Source: Pseudomonas khorasanensis
GTDB taxonomy: Bacteria > Pseudomonadota > Gammaproteobacteria > Pseudomonadales > Pseudomonadaceae
Direction of reading: 5' to 3'
DNA: 64,000 bases
NCBI RefSeq assembly: GCF_014268505.2
Contig: NZ_JABWQP020000008.1
Location: forward strand, 1-64,000
Part shown: positions 1 through 7,712 of the stretch, in pieces
Layout: every line of letters starts with the position of its first letter
Numbering within the stretch: the stretch's first letter is position 1
Position numbers and translations under genes: made by a program
Notes under the pieces: model-generated
What the model saw: only the letters and a program-made list of their open reading frames with translations
Told to the model about the DNA's origin: nothing
The model's database searches: none

Positions 1-410
1 TGGCGGCCTTTGGGCCGACCAGGCTCTTTGGTTTTTGGGTGAATATCCGTTTTTGCGGTGTTGCGGCTGGCGGTTTCGCCCTTACGGCGAGTCACCTTTT
101 TCAAACGCCAAAAAGGTAACCCAAAAGGCTTGCTCCTGCGTTCGGCCCTCGCAGGCTCGGGTTCCTTCGCTCCGGGACTGATCCGGGCGCAGCGGCTCCG
201 GTTTGCTTCGCTGCACCTACACTCGCTGTGCACGACTGCGTCGTACGGTCGCTGCGCTCCCACGCCCGGATCAATCCCTCCACTCAGCCTTCCGACGTCG
301 CCTGTGGATCAAGAGCGGTACTCGAGCTTGCGCTCATTGTTGAATGGGGCGGCTTCGCCGCGGGCAGCTGCGCTGCTTTGCTTTTCTGTGGGAGCGAGCC
401 TGCTCGCGAA
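1..410. repeat. Pseudomonas intergenic repeat element, truncated at the window edge
   Basis: This stretch has no credible gene. It opens with TGGCGGCCTTTGGGCCGACC, passes a CGCCAAAAAGGTAACCCAAAAGG block (112-130) and an AGAGCGGTACTCGAG block (about 310-325), and ends in a REP core. From memory, such blocks recur between genes in fluorescent pseudomonads. Open frames run through it on both strands, as expected from GC-rich repeated DNA, but none has a convincing ribosome site or a recognisable domain. The left end lies outside the window. Confidence 0.6.
387..410. repeat. REP element, single copy
   Basis: The text TGTGGGAGCGAGCCTGCTCG followed by CGAA is the standard Pseudomonas REP core, with the internal palindrome GCGAGCCTGCTCGC. 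It sits at the right end of the longer repeat and downstream of the SIMPL gene. Confidence 0.85.
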
Positions 411-441
411 AGCTTGATCATTCACCACAAATCCCGAGCAC

Positions 442-475
442 AAAAAAGCCGGCAACCCTTCACGGATTGCCGGCT
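442..475 (-). terminator. Intrinsic terminator of the SIMPL-domain gene
   Basis: GCCGGCAA (448-455) pairs with TTGCCGGC (467-474). On the minus strand the stem is followed by six T (plus-strand AAAAAA at 442-447). It lies about 20 bases past the stop codon of the minus-strand gene. Confidence 0.8.
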
Positions 476-496
476 CTCTACTCAGACCCATTCAAG

Positions 497-1213
497 TCAC
501 TGCATCAACACTTCAATCGAGCCATCGGCGGTCATGCTGACCTGGCTGGTGCCCGCTTCAACTTCCGGTGTGACCGGCGCGGAATCCATGGCGGCCGCTT
601 TCATCATCATCGGGGCGCGCAGGTACGGTTGTGGGTAGCCGTTGCTGTTGAGGTTCAGGTTGACGATTTTGTAGCCCTTGCCGCCCAAGGCGTCGGTGGC
701 CAGTTGAGCGCGGGTCTTGAAGGCGGTGACGGCTTCTTTCAGCAGTTGGTCTTCGCTGGCCTTCCGGGTCGGGTCGGCGATGGCGAAGTCCATGCCGCCC
801 ATTTTCAGGTCGGTCAACAGTTCGCCGGTGAGTTTGGACAGGGCGGCGAAGTCGGTGCTTTCCAGGCGCAGTTCGGCGCGTTCGCGCCAGCCGGTGATTT
901 TCTGGCCCTTGGTGTCGTAGATCGGGTAGCTGTTGCGGCTGCCCGTGCGCAGCGTGATGTCTTTGACCTGTTTGGCCTGGGCCGTTGCCTTGTTCATGGT
1001 GGTGCTGACGGCGGCGGCGAGTTTGGCCGGGTCGGTGTTTTGCTCTTCGGTGTAGAGCGTCACGATCATCTGGTCGCGGGCCACTTCCTGGCTGACTTCG
1101 GCGCGCAGGGAAATCTGGTTGTAATGCAGCTCATCGGCGGCGAGCGCCGGAAGGCTGGCGACGCTGCCGACGGTCAGGGCGAGAAGGGCGGCGCTGCGGC
1201 GAAATGTGTGCAT
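497..1213 (-). CDS. SIMPL domain-containing (DUF541) periplasmic protein
   Basis: The 238-residue product has a signal peptide (residues about 1-26, MHTFRRSAALL to the ALA cleavage motif), then a SIMPL/DUF541 domain recognisable from the 'GYKIVNLNLNSNGYPQPYL' segment near the C-terminus. Members of this family are oligomeric periplasmic or outer-membrane proteins; their biochemical role is poorly defined, with links to oxidative-stress tolerance in some bacteria. The frame is open upstream to 1267, but the start at 1213 is preceded by AAGGAG and begins exactly at the signal peptide. The gene is monocistronic, has its own terminator, and is divergent from roxS. Confidence 0.85.
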   Translation of the reverse strand: MHTFRRSAALLALTVGSVASLPALAADELHYNQISLRAEVSQEVARDQMIVTLYTEEQNTDPAKLAAAVSTTMNKATAQAKQVKDITLRTGSRNSYPIYDTKGQKITGWRERAELRLESTDFAALSKLTGELLTDLKMGGMDFAIADPTRKASEDQLLKEAVTAFKTRAQLATDALGGKGYKIVNLNLNSNGYPQPYLRAPMMMKAAAMDSAPVTPEVEAGTSQVSMTADGSIEVLMQ

Positions 1214-1422
1214 GAAAGCTCCTTGATGAGGGCGCAGGTGATGGTTCGAAAAGCCTGCGTGAACCATCAGACTCTAACTTTTATGATCCGGTTCGCCCAG
1301 TTACAACTTCGATACAGATCAGCCTGGTAGGGCGGCAGTGCTTTTGTGGCGCGCTAACCCTGTTGCCCGGCAAGACCTGTGGTCGTTTGCCGCACTTTCG
1401 CCTCTGGACCCCGCGCCTTGGT

Positions 1423-1428
1423 TATACT
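1423..1428 (+). promoter_or_regulatory. Possible -10 element (TATACT) of roxSR
   Basis: TATACT lies 38 bases before the roxS start codon. No good -35 hexamer sits 16-18 bases upstream, so an activator or another sigma factor may be involved. The rest of the 1214-1465 gap shows nothing else I can name. Confidence 0.3.
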
Positions 1429-1465
1429 CCGTGTGATCCGCCTGGAGCGCTCATCAGGAGAGCTC

Positions 1466-2728
1466 ATGCTCGCCCCCGTACAATTGACTTCCGCCACTCG
1501 CCAGAACCTTTGGCGGCTGACTTTTATCCGCACCCTGGTGCTGGCCGCACAGGCCGGGTCTGTGGGCCTGGCCTACTGGCTGCAATTATTGCCGTTGCCG
1601 TGGGTGCAACTGGCGATGACGCTGGGATGCTCGATTCTGCTCTGCGTGTTCACCGCCGTGCGGCTGCGCACGTCGTGGCCGGTGACCGAGCTTGAATATG
1701 CGCTGCAACTGGCCTGCGATCTGGTGATTCACAGCGCGCTGCTGTATTTCTCCGGCGGTTCGACCAACCCTTTCGTTTCCTATTATCTGGTGCCACTGAC
1801 CATCGCGGCGGTGACGTTGCCTTGGCGTTATTCGGTGATTCTGTCGGGCATTGCGCTGGCGCTGTACACCGTGATGCTGACGCGGTTCTATCCGTTGGAA
1901 ACCTTGCCGGTGGCCCGTGAAAATCTGCAGATCTACGGCATGTGGTTGAGTTTCGCCCTGGCGGCGGCGGTCATTACGTTCTTCGCCGCGCGCATGGCTG
2001 AAGAGCTGCGTCGGCAGGAAGAGCTGCGGGCTATTCGTCGTGAAGAAGGCCTGCGTGATCAGCAGTTACTCGCCGTCGCCACGCAAGCTGCTGGCGCGGC
2101 GCATGAGCTGGGTACGCCGCTGGCGACCATGAGCGTGCTGCTCAAGGAGATGCAGCAGGATCATCCCGATCCGATGCTGCAGGACGATCTGAAAGTGCTG
2201 CAGGATCAGGTCAAACTCTGCAAGGAAACATTGCAGCAACTGGTTCGCGCTGCCGAGGCCAACCGGCGTCTGGCGGTGGAAATGCAGGATGTCACCGACT
2301 GGCTCGACGAAGCGCTGAACCGCTGGCACCTGATGCGCCCGGAGGCCAGTTACCGCTTCCAGCGCCTGGGCCAGGGCGCCGTGCCACGCATGGCGCCGCC
2401 GCCGGACTTGACCCAGGCACTGCTGAATCTGCTCAACAACGCCGCCGATGCCTGTCCGGACAATCTGCAAGTCACGCTCGACTGGGATTCGGAAACCCTG
2501 ACCATCAGCATTCGTGACCACGGCGCCGGTGTGCCGCTGGCCATCGCCGAGCAGATCGGCAAACCGTTTTTTACCACCAAGGGCAAAGGTTTCGGCCTGG
2601 GCCTGTTTTTGAGCAAGGCCAGCGTGACACGCGCCGGCGGCTCAGTGAAACTCTATAGTCATGAGGAAGGCGGCACGCTCACCGAGCTGCGCCTGCCCCA
2701 TGGCGCCCGAGGAGACCAACATGAGTGA
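1466..2728 (+). CDS. roxS: Redox sensor histidine kinase RoxS (RegB/PrrB family)
   Basis: This 420-residue membrane kinase has about six transmembrane segments in residues 20-175. The GGSTNPF motif (about 97-103) corresponds to the quinone-sensing GGxxNPF motif of RegB/PrrB. The H-box AAHELGTPLA places the phosphorylated His near 213, and the ATPase domain carries NLLNNAADA, DHGAGVP and GKGFGLGLFL. It senses the respiratory quinone pool and phosphorylates RoxR, which controls terminal oxidases and other redox genes. I chose ATG 1466 because CAGGAGAG precedes it; the frame is open from 1379. Its stop overlaps the roxR start by eight bases, so the two are translationally coupled. Confidence 0.92.
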   Translation: MLAPVQLTSATRQNLWRLTFIRTLVLAAQAGSVGLAYWLQLLPLPWVQLAMTLGCSILLCVFTAVRLRTSWPVTELEYALQLACDLVIHSALLYFSGGSTNPFVSYYLVPLTIAAVTLPWRYSVILSGIALALYTVMLTRFYPLETLPVARENLQIYGMWLSFALAAAVITFFAARMAEELRRQEELRAIRREEGLRDQQLLAVATQAAGAAHELGTPLATMSVLLKEMQQDHPDPMLQDDLKVLQDQVKLCKETLQQLVRAAEANRRLAVEMQDVTDWLDEALNRWHLMRPEASYRFQRLGQGAVPRMAPPPDLTQALLNLLNNAADACPDNLQVTLDWDSETLTISIRDHGAGVPLAIAEQIGKPFFTTKGKGFGLGLFLSKASVTRAGGSVKLYSHEEGGTLTELRLPHGARGDQHE

Positions 2729-3287
2729 CGAAATCCAAGTCGAAGGCGAAGGCGAAGAACTGCCGCATCTGCTGCTGGTCGACGACGACGCGACCTTCAC
2801 CCGCGTCATGGCCCGCGCCATGGCTCGCCGTGGCTTTCGCGTCAGCACCGCAGGTTCCGCCGAGGAAGGCCTGACCATTGCTCAGGCCGATCTGCCGGAC
2901 TATGCCGCGCTCGACCTGAAAATGGACGGCGATTCCGGTCTCGTGCTGCTGCCGAAGCTGCTGGAACTTGACCCGGAAATGCGCGTGGTGATCCTCACCG
3001 GCTATTCGAGCATTGCCACGGCCGTCGAGGCGATCAAGCGCGGTGCCTGCAACTACCTGTGCAAACCGGCCGATGCCGACGACGTGCTGGCCGCGTTGCT
3101 CTCCGAGCACGCTGACCTCGACAGTCTGGTGCCGGAAAATCCGATGTCGGTCGATCGCCTGCAGTGGGAACACATCCAGCGCGTGCTGACCGAGCACGAA
3201 GGCAATATCTCCGCCACGGCCCGCGCGCTGGGCATGCACCGCCGCACCCTGCAGCGCAAACTGCAGAAGCGTCCGGTCCGTCGCTGA
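2721..3287 (+). CDS. roxR: Redox response regulator RoxR (RegA/PrrA/ActR family)
   Basis: The 188-residue regulator has a receiver domain in which DDD (21-23) forms the acidic pocket, Asp65 (in YAALDLKMDG) is the phosphorylation site and K in NYLCKPAD is the conserved lysine. A linker leads to a Fis-type helix-turn-helix at about 156-183 (NISATARALGMHRRTLQRKL), the hallmark of the RegA family. It works with RoxS, with which it overlaps. The start at 2721 has GAGGAG upstream; upstream in-frame ATGs lie inside roxS. Confidence 0.93.
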   Translation: MSDEIQVEGEGEELPHLLLVDDDATFTRVMARAMARRGFRVSTAGSAEEGLTIAQADLPDYAALDLKMDGDSGLVLLPKLLELDPEMRVVILTGYSSIATAVEAIKRGACNYLCKPADADDVLAALLSEHADLDSLVPENPMSVDRLQWEHIQRVLTEHEGNISATARALGMHRRTLQRKLQKRPVRR

Positions 3288-3331
3288 ACCTGCGCTGAAC
3301 GACTATCGCCAACCCTCGCGATAAAACGCGT

Positions 3332-3347
3332 CGATCATCTATGATCG
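3332..3347. promoter_or_regulatory. Palindrome CGATCAT-CT-ATGATCG between roxR and the ABC transporter gene
   Basis: A perfect 7-bp inverted repeat with a 2-base spacer lies 37 bases before the next start codon. It has no T-run, so it is more likely an operator than a terminator. No regulator can be assigned. Confidence 0.3.
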
Positions 3348-3383
3348 GCGCGTATCTGTTCTTTTCTATATCGAGCCTTATCC

Positions 3384-5111
3384 ATGAATCAGAACGCTGA
3401 ATATTCCGCGGTCAACGATGCTGTGCGCGGGCAGTTTTTTCGCAAGGTCTGGGCGATGACCACGCCTTACTGGCGCAGTGAAGAGAAGGGCAAGGCCTGG
3501 ACGTTGCTGATTGCCGTGATTGCGCTGACGCTGTTCAGCGTGGCGATTTCGGTGTGGATCAACAGTTGGTACAAGGATTTCTATAACGCCCTGCAGAAAA
3601 AGGATGAAGCGGCGTTCTGGAAGTTGATCCTGTATTTCTGCGGCATTGCTACGGTGGCGATTCTTGGCGCGGTGTATCGCCTGTACCTGACGCAGATGCT
3701 GACCATCCGCTGGCGGGCGTGGCTGACCGAAAAACACTTCAAACGCTGGCTCGACCACAAAAACTATTATCAGCTGGAGCAGGGCGGTTACACCGATAAC
3801 CCCGATCAGCGGATTTCCGAAGACCTCAACACCTACACGGCCAACACCCTGAGCCTGGGGCTCGGGCTGCTGCGTACGATTGTCAGCCTGGTGTCGTTCT
3901 CGATTATTTTATGGGGCGTGTCGGGCAGTATCGAAGTGTTCGGCATCGAGATTCCCGGGTACATGTTCTGGTGTGCGCTGTTATACGCGGCGGTCGGTAG
4001 CTGGCTGACGCACCTGATCGGTCGGCGGCTGATCGGCCTGAACAACCAGCAGCAACGCTTCGAAGCTGACCTGCGTTTCTCGATGGTCCGCGTGCGTGAA
4101 AACGCTGAAAGCATCGCGTTGTACAACGGCGAACCGAACGAAAATCGCCGTTTGAGCAGCCGCTTCGGGCTGGTCTGGCACAACTTCTGGGACATCATGC
4201 GCGTATCCAAGCGCCTGACGTTTTTCACGTCCGGCTACGGCCAGATCGCAATTATTTTCCCGTTTATCGTCGCGGCGCCGCGCTACCTGTCCGGCAAAAT
4301 CGAATTGGGCGAGCTGATGCAAATCAACTCGGCCTTCGGCAACGTGCAAGAGAATTTCAGCTGGTTCATCACCGCCTATTCTGATCTGGCCGCATGGCGC
4401 GCCACCTGTGATCGTCTGCTGAGTTTTCGTCAGGCCATGACCGACAACGAACAGCGCACCCCGGCCATCGACGTACAGAACCAGGGCAGCGAATTGCAGG
4501 TGCATAACCTTGGGCTTGACCTGGCCGATGGCCGTCATTTGCTGACCAGCGCCGACATGACCGTTGAACCGGGCGAGCGGGTGATGCTCAGCGGGCGTTC
4601 CGGCAGCGGTAAATCCACTCTGCTGCGGGCGATGGGACACTTATGGCCGAAAGGCCACGGCAATATTCGGCTACCGGCGGCGCGTTATCTGTTCTTGCCG
4701 CAAAAGCCTTATCTGCCGATCGGCACTTTGCGTGAAGCACTGAGTTATCCACAGCCGGGCGACACCTATACGCCGAAGCGTTATGCACAGGTACTGGAAA
4801 CCTGCCGCTTGCCGCATTTGGTTGCGCGGCTGGACGAAGCCAATCACTGGCAACGCATGCTTTCACCCGGTGAGCAGCAGCGCCTGGCTTTTGCCCGCGC
4901 GCTTCTTTATGCGCCGCAATGGCTGTACATGGACGAAGCCACCTCGGCGATGGATGAAGAAGACGAGGCGACGTTGTATCAGGCGCTGATCGATCAGATT
5001 CCGGGGTTGAGCATTGTCAGCGTCGGCCATCGAAGCAGTTTGAAACGATTCCATCCTCGGCATGTTCGGATCGATGGCGGGCATTTGGTGGAGCAGGCAA
5101 TAATCGTCTGA
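3384..5111 (+). CDS. Fused ABC transporter permease/ATPase (YddA / SbmA-BacA-like, ABC_membrane_2 family)
   Basis: The 575-residue half-transporter has an N-terminal membrane domain (about residues 25-330) with the FYNALQKKD and GGYTDNPDQRISEDL segments typical of the ABC_membrane_2/ABCD branch. The ATPase domain follows: Walker [10 protein letters not shown] (about 403), signature LSPGEQQRLAFARALL (about 493), Walker B WLYMDEATSAMDEE (about 512) and H-loop GHRSS. It probably acts as an inner-membrane homodimer; relatives move fatty acyl compounds, cobalamin or peptides, and the substrate here cannot be told. It stands alone, with a REP pair downstream. Confidence 0.85.
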   Translation: MNQNAEYSAVNDAVRGQFFRKVWAMTTPYWRSEEKGKAWTLLIAVIALTLFSVAISVWINSWYKDFYNALQKKDEAAFWKLILYFCGIATVAILGAVYRLYLTQMLTIRWRAWLTEKHFKRWLDHKNYYQLEQGGYTDNPDQRISEDLNTYTANTLSLGLGLLRTIVSLVSFSIILWGVSGSIEVFGIEIPGYMFWCALLYAAVGSWLTHLIGRRLIGLNNQQQRFEADLRFSMVRVRENAESIALYNGEPNENRRLSSRFGLVWHNFWDIMRVSKRLTFFTSGYGQIAIIFPFIVAAPRYLSGKIELGELMQINSAFGNVQENFSWFITAYSDLAAWRATCDRLLSFRQAMTDNEQRTPAIDVQNQGSELQVHNLGLDLADGRHLLTSADMTVEPGERVMLSGRSGSGKSTLLRAMGHLWPKGHGNIRLPAARYLFLPQKPYLPIGTLREALSYPQPGDTYTPKRYAQVLETCRLPHLVARLDEANHWQRMLSPGEQQRLAFARALLYAPQWLYMDEATSAMDEEDEATLYQALIDQIPGLSIVSVGHRSSLKRFHPRHVRIDGGHLVEQAIIV

Positions 5112-5121
5112 GCACTTTATC

Positions 5122-5210
5122 TGTGGGAGCGAGCCTGCTCGCGAAGGTGTCGTACCGGTTGACAAATCTGTCGCCTGAAGTACCGCTTTCGCGAGCAGGC
5201 TCGCTCCCAC
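5122..5210. repeat. REP doublet (inverted pair)
   Basis: REP cores at 5122-5145 (forward) and 5188-5210 (reverse complement) face each other across about 42 bases, the REPIN arrangement that can fold as one long hairpin. It sits between the ABC transporter stop and the regulator gene and may end transcription. Confidence 0.85.
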
Positions 5211-5289
5211 AATAGGGCAATGTGATCTGGGCGGTGATCGTACAACTCGCTTGAGCTATCATGCCCACAAGCCGAACTTTCGAGACAAG

Positions 5290-6048
5290 ATGCAGACCAT
5301 GGAAAAGCTGATCGACACCCCGCGCCTCCCCCGCAAGCGCCGCAGCCTCGCCCAGGAATTGGTGACGGTGTTGAGCGAACAGATCCGCGATGGGCTGCTC
5401 AAGCGCGGTGACAAATTGCCCACCGAGTCGGCGATCATGGAAGCCCATGGCGTCAGCCGCACCGTGGTGCGTGAGGCGATTTCCCGTTTGCAGGCCGCCG
5501 GCCAAGTGGAAACCCGTCACGGCATCGGCACTTTCGTCCTCGACACGCCAAGCCCGAGCGGTTTCCGCATCGACCCGGCCACCGTCGTCACGTTGCGTGA
5601 CGTGCTGGCCATTCTCGAATTGCGCATCAGCCTTGAAGTGGAATCCGCCGGCCTCGCCGCGCAGCGCCGCAGTCCCGAGCAACTGGCGACCATGCGCGCC
5701 GCCCTGGACGCATTGAACGAAAGTGCATCCCATGCCAGCGACGCCGTATCGTCGGACTTTGCTTTCCACCTGGAAATCGCGTTGTCCACCGGCAACCGCT
5801 ATTTCACAGACATCATGACCCACCTGGGCACCAGCATCATTCCGCGTACGCGTCTGAATTCGGCGCGACTGGCTCACGATGATCAGCAGCACTACATGGG
5901 GCGTCTGAGCCGCGAGCACGAAGAAATCTACGACGCGATTGCCCGTCAGGATTCCGATGCCGCGCGTGCCGCGATGCGCCTGCATTTGACCAACAGCCGC
6001 GAAAGACTGCGCCAGGCCCATGAAGAGGCGCAGGCGCAGCGAGGCTAG
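5290..6048 (+). CDS. FadR-subfamily GntR transcriptional regulator of the galactarate/glucarate cluster
   Basis: The 252-residue product has an N-terminal winged helix (about 13-80) containing LPTESAIMEAHGVSRTVVREAISRLQAAGQVETRHGIGTFV, the classic GntR signature, and an all-helical FCD ligand domain (about 95-225) with ELRISLEVESAGLAA and FHLEIALSTGN. The gene lies upstream of kdgD in the same direction, with one small convergent gene between, so I infer that it controls the sugar-diacid genes. ATG 5290 is preferred; ATG 5299 is nearly as good, and a TTG lies at 5251. No clear Shine-Dalgarno distinguishes them. Confidence 0.85.
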   Translation: MQTMEKLIDTPRLPRKRRSLAQELVTVLSEQIRDGLLKRGDKLPTESAIMEAHGVSRTVVREAISRLQAAGQVETRHGIGTFVLDTPSPSGFRIDPATVVTLRDVLAILELRISLEVESAGLAAQRRSPEQLATMRAALDALNESASHASDAVSSDFAFHLEIALSTGNRYFTDIMTHLGTSIIPRTRLNSARLAHDDQQHYMGRLSREHEEIYDAIARQDSDAARAAMRLHLTNSRERLRQAHEEAQAQRG

Positions 6049-6050
6049 GA

Positions 6051-6431
6051 TCAGGCCTCGATCCACAATCTGAGCGCCTGGGAATACGGCTCCATGCTCG
6101 ACTCGTCACGAAACTTGTACCGCAACTCCACCTCGCGGTTCAGGTACGGCTGCAGGGCCTCCTTCGGCAACTGCACCTCGATGTCGAACAGTTTTTCCAT
6201 CTCATCCCCGGCGTCATCCCAGGCGCCGGTGTCCACTTCGTCACCCTCCCATTCGGGTTCTTCGGCATCGCTGCCCAGAATCGCGTAGACGCTCCAGCTC
6301 GCCGATAAATCGCTGGAATCAGGGACCTCCACGGTCAGGATGTCCGGCAGTTGCGAGAGCTGGAGCGTAATGCGGTCGTGCTGTGCGGGTGCGACGTGGG
6401 CGAGGGTGGGTGCGGCAAAGTGCATTGGCAT
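6051..6431 (-). CDS. Small acidic protein of unknown function
   Basis: The 126-residue product has no family I recognise. It has an acidic middle (SDAEEPEWEGDEVDTGAWDD) and a C-terminal half (EVQLPKEALQPYLNREVELRYKF) that reads like beta strands. No signal peptide or membrane segment is visible, so it is probably cytosolic. ATG 6431 has AAGGGAAG upstream; an in-frame ATG at 6425 is an alternative. It is convergent with the GntR gene, with only two bases between their stop codons. Coding bias and a sensible ribosome site argue that it is real. Confidence 0.65.
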   Translation of the reverse strand: MPMHFAAPTLAHVAPAQHDRITLQLSQLPDILTVEVPDSSDLSASWSVYAILGSDAEEPEWEGDEVDTGAWDDAGDEMEKLFDIEVQLPKEALQPYLNREVELRYKFRDESSMEPYSQALRLWIEA

Positions 6432-6594
6432 ATCGGCTTCCCTTGAGTGGTCCGCCACGATCCTTCATGGCAGTCGCCGTACTTTACGAGCGGCTCGTCC
6501 CGTGGTGGTTAAACGAATCCAGACCAAATATTTCCGCCAGCGAAAGCGCCAAGGGCGAGCCTCGTAGCGATTTCAGCTAGCGCCAAAGCCAATC

Positions 6595-6605
6595 TTGTCT
6601 GACAA
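6595..6605. promoter_or_regulatory. Candidate GntR operator TTGT-CTG-ACAA
   Basis: This short dyad has the T.GT-N3-AC.A form known for FadR-subfamily regulators. It lies 135 bases before kdgD and upstream of the promoter. Assignment to the neighbouring GntR protein is inference. Confidence 0.4.
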
Positions 6606-6632
6606 AAATGTGCCGCCAACGATGAAATGCAG

Positions 6633-6660
6633 TTGACGGTTACTTTTTAAGTTGTACGAT
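6633..6660 (+). promoter_or_regulatory. Candidate promoter of kdgD (TTGACG-16-TACGAT)
   Basis: -35 TTGACG (6633-6638) and -10 TACGAT (6655-6660) are 16 bases apart, which is a fair sigma-70 match. The predicted transcript start is near 6667, leaving a leader of about 60 bases. Confidence 0.5.
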
Positions 6661-6672
6661 GACCTACAACTT
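6649..6672. promoter_or_regulatory. Inverted repeat over the kdgD -10: AAGTTGTA-N8-TACAACTT
   Basis: Perfect 8-bp arms (6649-6656 and 6665-6672) with an 8-base spacer overlap the -10 and the predicted start of transcription. That position suits a repressor operator. The adjacent GntR regulator is the obvious candidate, but this is inferred from position only. Confidence 0.5.
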
Positions 6673-6729
6673 CGGCTAAGGCTGAACGGTCCACTCACAA
6701 TAAAACGTTGCTACCAGGGTGTTCGAATA

Positions 6730-7641
6730 ATGAATCCACAAGAACTGAAGTCCATCCTCTCTGCCGGCCTGTTGTCTTTCCCGGTGACCGATTTTAACGC
6801 GCAGGGCGATTTCAACCGCGCGGGCTACATCAAACGCCTGGAATGGCTGGCTCCGTATGGCGCTTCGGCCCTGTTCGCAGCGGGCGGCACCGGTGAGTTC
6901 TTCTCCCTGGCTGCCAGCGAGTACTCGGAAATCATCAAGACTGCCGTCGACACCTGCGCCACCAGCGTGCCGATTCTCGCCGGCGTGGGTGGTTCGACCC
7001 GCCAGGCCATCGAATACGCTCAGGAAGCCGAGCGTCTGGGCGCCAAAGGTCTGTTGCTGCTGCCGCACTACCTGACCGAAGCGAGCCAGGACGGCGTTGC
7101 CGATCACGTTGAAGCCGTGTGCAAATCGGTGAAAATCGGCGTGGTCGTTTACAACCGCAACGTTTGCCGCCTCACTGCGCCGCTGCTCGAGCGCCTGGCT
7201 GAACGCTGCCCGAACCTGATCGGCTACAAGGATGGCCTGGGCGATATCGAGCTGATGGTGTCGATCCGTCGCCGCCTCGGTGATCGCTTCAGCTACCTGG
7301 GTGGTCTGCCGACCGCCGAAGTCTACGCGGCTGCTTACAAGGCGCTGGGCGTGCCGGTTTACTCCTCGGCCGTTTTCAACTTCATTCCGAAAACCGCGAT
7401 GGACTTCTACCACGCGATCGCTCGCGAAGATCACGCCACCGTCGGCAAGATCATTGACGACTTCTTCCTGCCGTACCTCGACATCCGCAACCGCAAGGCC
7501 GGTTACGCTGTGAGCATCGTCAAGGCGGGTGCAAAAATCTCCGGCTATGACGCAGGTCCGGTGCGTGCGCCGCTGACCGACCTGACCGGCGAAGAGTACG
7601 AAATGCTCGCCGCGCTGATCGACAAGCAAGGCGCGCAATAA
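6730..7641 (+). CDS. kdgD: 5-dehydro-4-deoxyglucarate dehydratase
   Basis: This 303-residue member of the DapA/NAL class-I aldolase superfamily converts 5-dehydro-4-deoxy-D-glucarate to alpha-ketoglutaric semialdehyde with loss of CO2 and water. Visible features are GGTGEF near the substrate loop, the Schiff-base Lys167 in IGYKDGLGD and Tyr141 in VVYNRN, in the normal spacing of the family. It takes the GarD product and feeds the dehydrogenase encoded next. ATG 6730 matches the usual N-terminus ([18 protein letters not shown]); the frame is open from 6652, but that part falls over the promoter. A terminator follows the gene. Confidence 0.95.
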   Translation: MNPQELKSILSAGLLSFPVTDFNAQGDFNRAGYIKRLEWLAPYGASALFAAGGTGEFFSLAASEYSEIIKTAVDTCATSVPILAGVGGSTRQAIEYAQEAERLGAKGLLLLPHYLTEASQDGVADHVEAVCKSVKIGVVVYNRNVCRLTAPLLERLAERCPNLIGYKDGLGDIELMVSIRRRLGDRFSYLGGLPTAEVYAAAYKALGVPVYSSAVFNFIPKTAMDFYHAIAREDHATVGKIIDDFFLPYLDIRNRKAGYAVSIVKAGAKISGYDAGPVRAPLTDLTGEEYEMLAALIDKQGAQ

Positions 7642-7653
7642 ACGAGAAGAGCG

Positions 7654-7681
7654 AAGCCGCTGAGCAATCAGCGGCTTTTTG
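7654..7681 (+). terminator. Intrinsic terminator between kdgD and the aldehyde dehydrogenase gene
   Basis: AAGCCGCTGA (7654-7663) pairs perfectly with TCAGCGGCTT (7668-7677) around a GCAA loop, followed by TTT. It lies inside the pathway cluster, so downstream genes rely on read-through or another promoter. Confidence 0.85.
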
Positions 7682-7712
7682 CGTAAAGGCTTTTAGAGTT
7701 GAGGGCTGCCCT

